The notes below the pieces were generated by a model. The model was given only the letters and a program-made list of their open reading frames with translations, was not told the origin of the DNA and searched no databases. 64,000 bases of DNA, from positions 533,501 to 597,500 of the forward strand of contig CM034390.1 of NCBI GenBank assembly GCA_019925095.2, in the 5' to 3' direction. Below, in pieces: positions 63,228-64,000 of the stretch (position 1 is its first letter; every line of letters starts with the position of its first letter). A program made the translations under genes and the position numbers. Origin of the DNA: Dendrolimus kikuchii. Taxonomy: Eukaryota > Arthropoda > Insecta > Lepidoptera > Lasiocampidae.

Positions 63228-63589
63228 AGCTTTTATTTAACTTGCAATGGATGTACCTATGTAGGTTCGGGTGGAATCTTGCAAGTTAAATTTGACCAAC
63301 TTCCCGGTTTCCAACTGAGCTGAAAATTTTCACACATATGTATATCGCGTGACAATGCAATAATATGTAGCTGATCTGATGATGGAGTCGGGAGGTGGCC
63401 ATAGGAACTCCTGTACTAAACAAGATAGACCCGTCGTGTTTGGGCTCGTTTCACTTGTCTTGGCTAGCACTTTGCTGCTACATGATATCCAGGATCTCAA
63501 AAGCTTGTATTCAAAAACCTTTTTAAAAAAGCTTATTTAAATGAGACAAGATAATTCAAATTAGCTCGCAAACAATGTGAAAAAATCGT
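63228..63589. repeat. Dispersed repeat with inverted AACTTGCAA words
   Basis: AACTTGCAATGGATGTACC and TTGCAAGTTAAATTTGACC lie about 50 bp apart in inverted relation. The following TTCCCGGTTTCCAACTGAGC is wording I associate with a common lepidopteran repeat. No gene. Confidence 0.4.
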
Positions 63590-63931
63590 TGGTCTGAAAA
63601 AGAGTGTCGGGGTGAAGGTAAGGAAAGGAATGCTACGGTGGTTCGGGCATGTGGGAAGAATGCATGATGAAGGAATGACTAAACAGATATACAATGCGAA
63701 AGTGGATGGATGCAGAAGTCGTGGAAGGCCACGACAAACCTTCCATGATGAAATTGATCGTGTACTAGCAGAAGGTGATATCAGGAGCCTGAAGAACAGA
63801 CGAGCGTGCATGACAAGAGTTATGAATGTCAAAGAAGCAAGTGAGGTGTGTAAAAATAAGCCTGAATGGCGCTCTGTTGCTCGTGCCTACCCTGCAAGGG
63901 AACTGGCGTGAAGTTATGTATGTATGTATGT
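63590..63931 (+). mobile_element. RTE-like LINE, 3' fragment
   Basis: Plus-strand C-terminus from GTTGGTCTGAAAAAGAGTG through KGMLRWFGHVGRM to ARELA, then a TATGTATG tail. A 99-codon frame is open but truncated. TSD unclear. Confidence 0.8.
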
Positions 63932-64000
63932 AAAAGAGACAATTGTATATTAAATATTTGTTGTAATTTTAACTAAGATCGTCATAATCAGTCAATAATA
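63932..64000. other. Unassigned end of window
   Basis: AT-rich; nothing recognised. Confidence 0.4.

Overview
The window is eukaryotic, AT-rich and almost entirely repetitive. Its repeat repertoire points to a moth or butterfly (Lepidoptera): short non-autonomous Helitrons with A|TC...CTAG|T ends, R1-, Jockey-, RTE-like and CR1/Jockey-type LINEs, a tRNA-derived SINE, solo LTRs, Penelope-like fragments, mariner remnants and TA-rich minisatellites. It reads as intergenic or intronic DNA. No host protein-coding gene can be called with confidence. The only clear host gene is an intact tRNA-Cys(GCA) at 53967-54038. Two short coding-looking pieces (175-333 and 1879-1968) might be terminal exons of host genes.

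Layout. 0-5 kb: two RTE-like tails, a possible terminal exon, a 25-bp minisatellite (2731-3560) and a repeat seen again near 56.7 kb. 5-13.9 kb: a GC-rich dispersed repeat, a solo LTR, a 731-bp inverted-repeat element, R1-type tails, a Penelope-like terminal repeat, a foldback element, and an RTE-like LINE split by a Jockey-type LINE with a SINE next to it. 13.9-18 kb: four adjacent Helitrons, the last split by a 5'-truncated R1-clade retrotransposon with an uninterrupted 572-codon ORF. 18.5-20.6 kb: a decayed CR1/Jockey-type LINE on the minus strand. 21-41 kb: Helitrons, RTE-like tails, solo LTRs, a Penelope-like copy with opposed terminal repeats, a mariner fragment, SINE and LTR pieces.

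42.36-47.41 kb holds the most unusual object, a 5.05-kb DIRS-type retrotransposon. It has 167-bp inverted terminal repeats that I read as identical, an internal palindrome that repeats the ITR outer ends, and a broken reverse transcriptase/RNase H region. 48-54 kb: foldback element, two Jockey-type tails in one target site, another Jockey-type insertion, a Helitron, a Penelope-like fragment, the longest RTE-like copy and the tRNA. 55-64 kb: an interrupted LTR, a Helitron-derived tandem array of exactly 118-bp units, RTE-like tails, an inverted pair of a dispersed repeat, a foldback copy, a Helitron and an internally deleted mariner.

Many insertions can be ordered by target-site duplications (TSDs) read by eye, so the window is a layered record of transposition rather than a set of co-operating genes. 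Family names are by recognition of motifs, without database searches; boundaries not fixed by a TSD or terminal motif are approximate.
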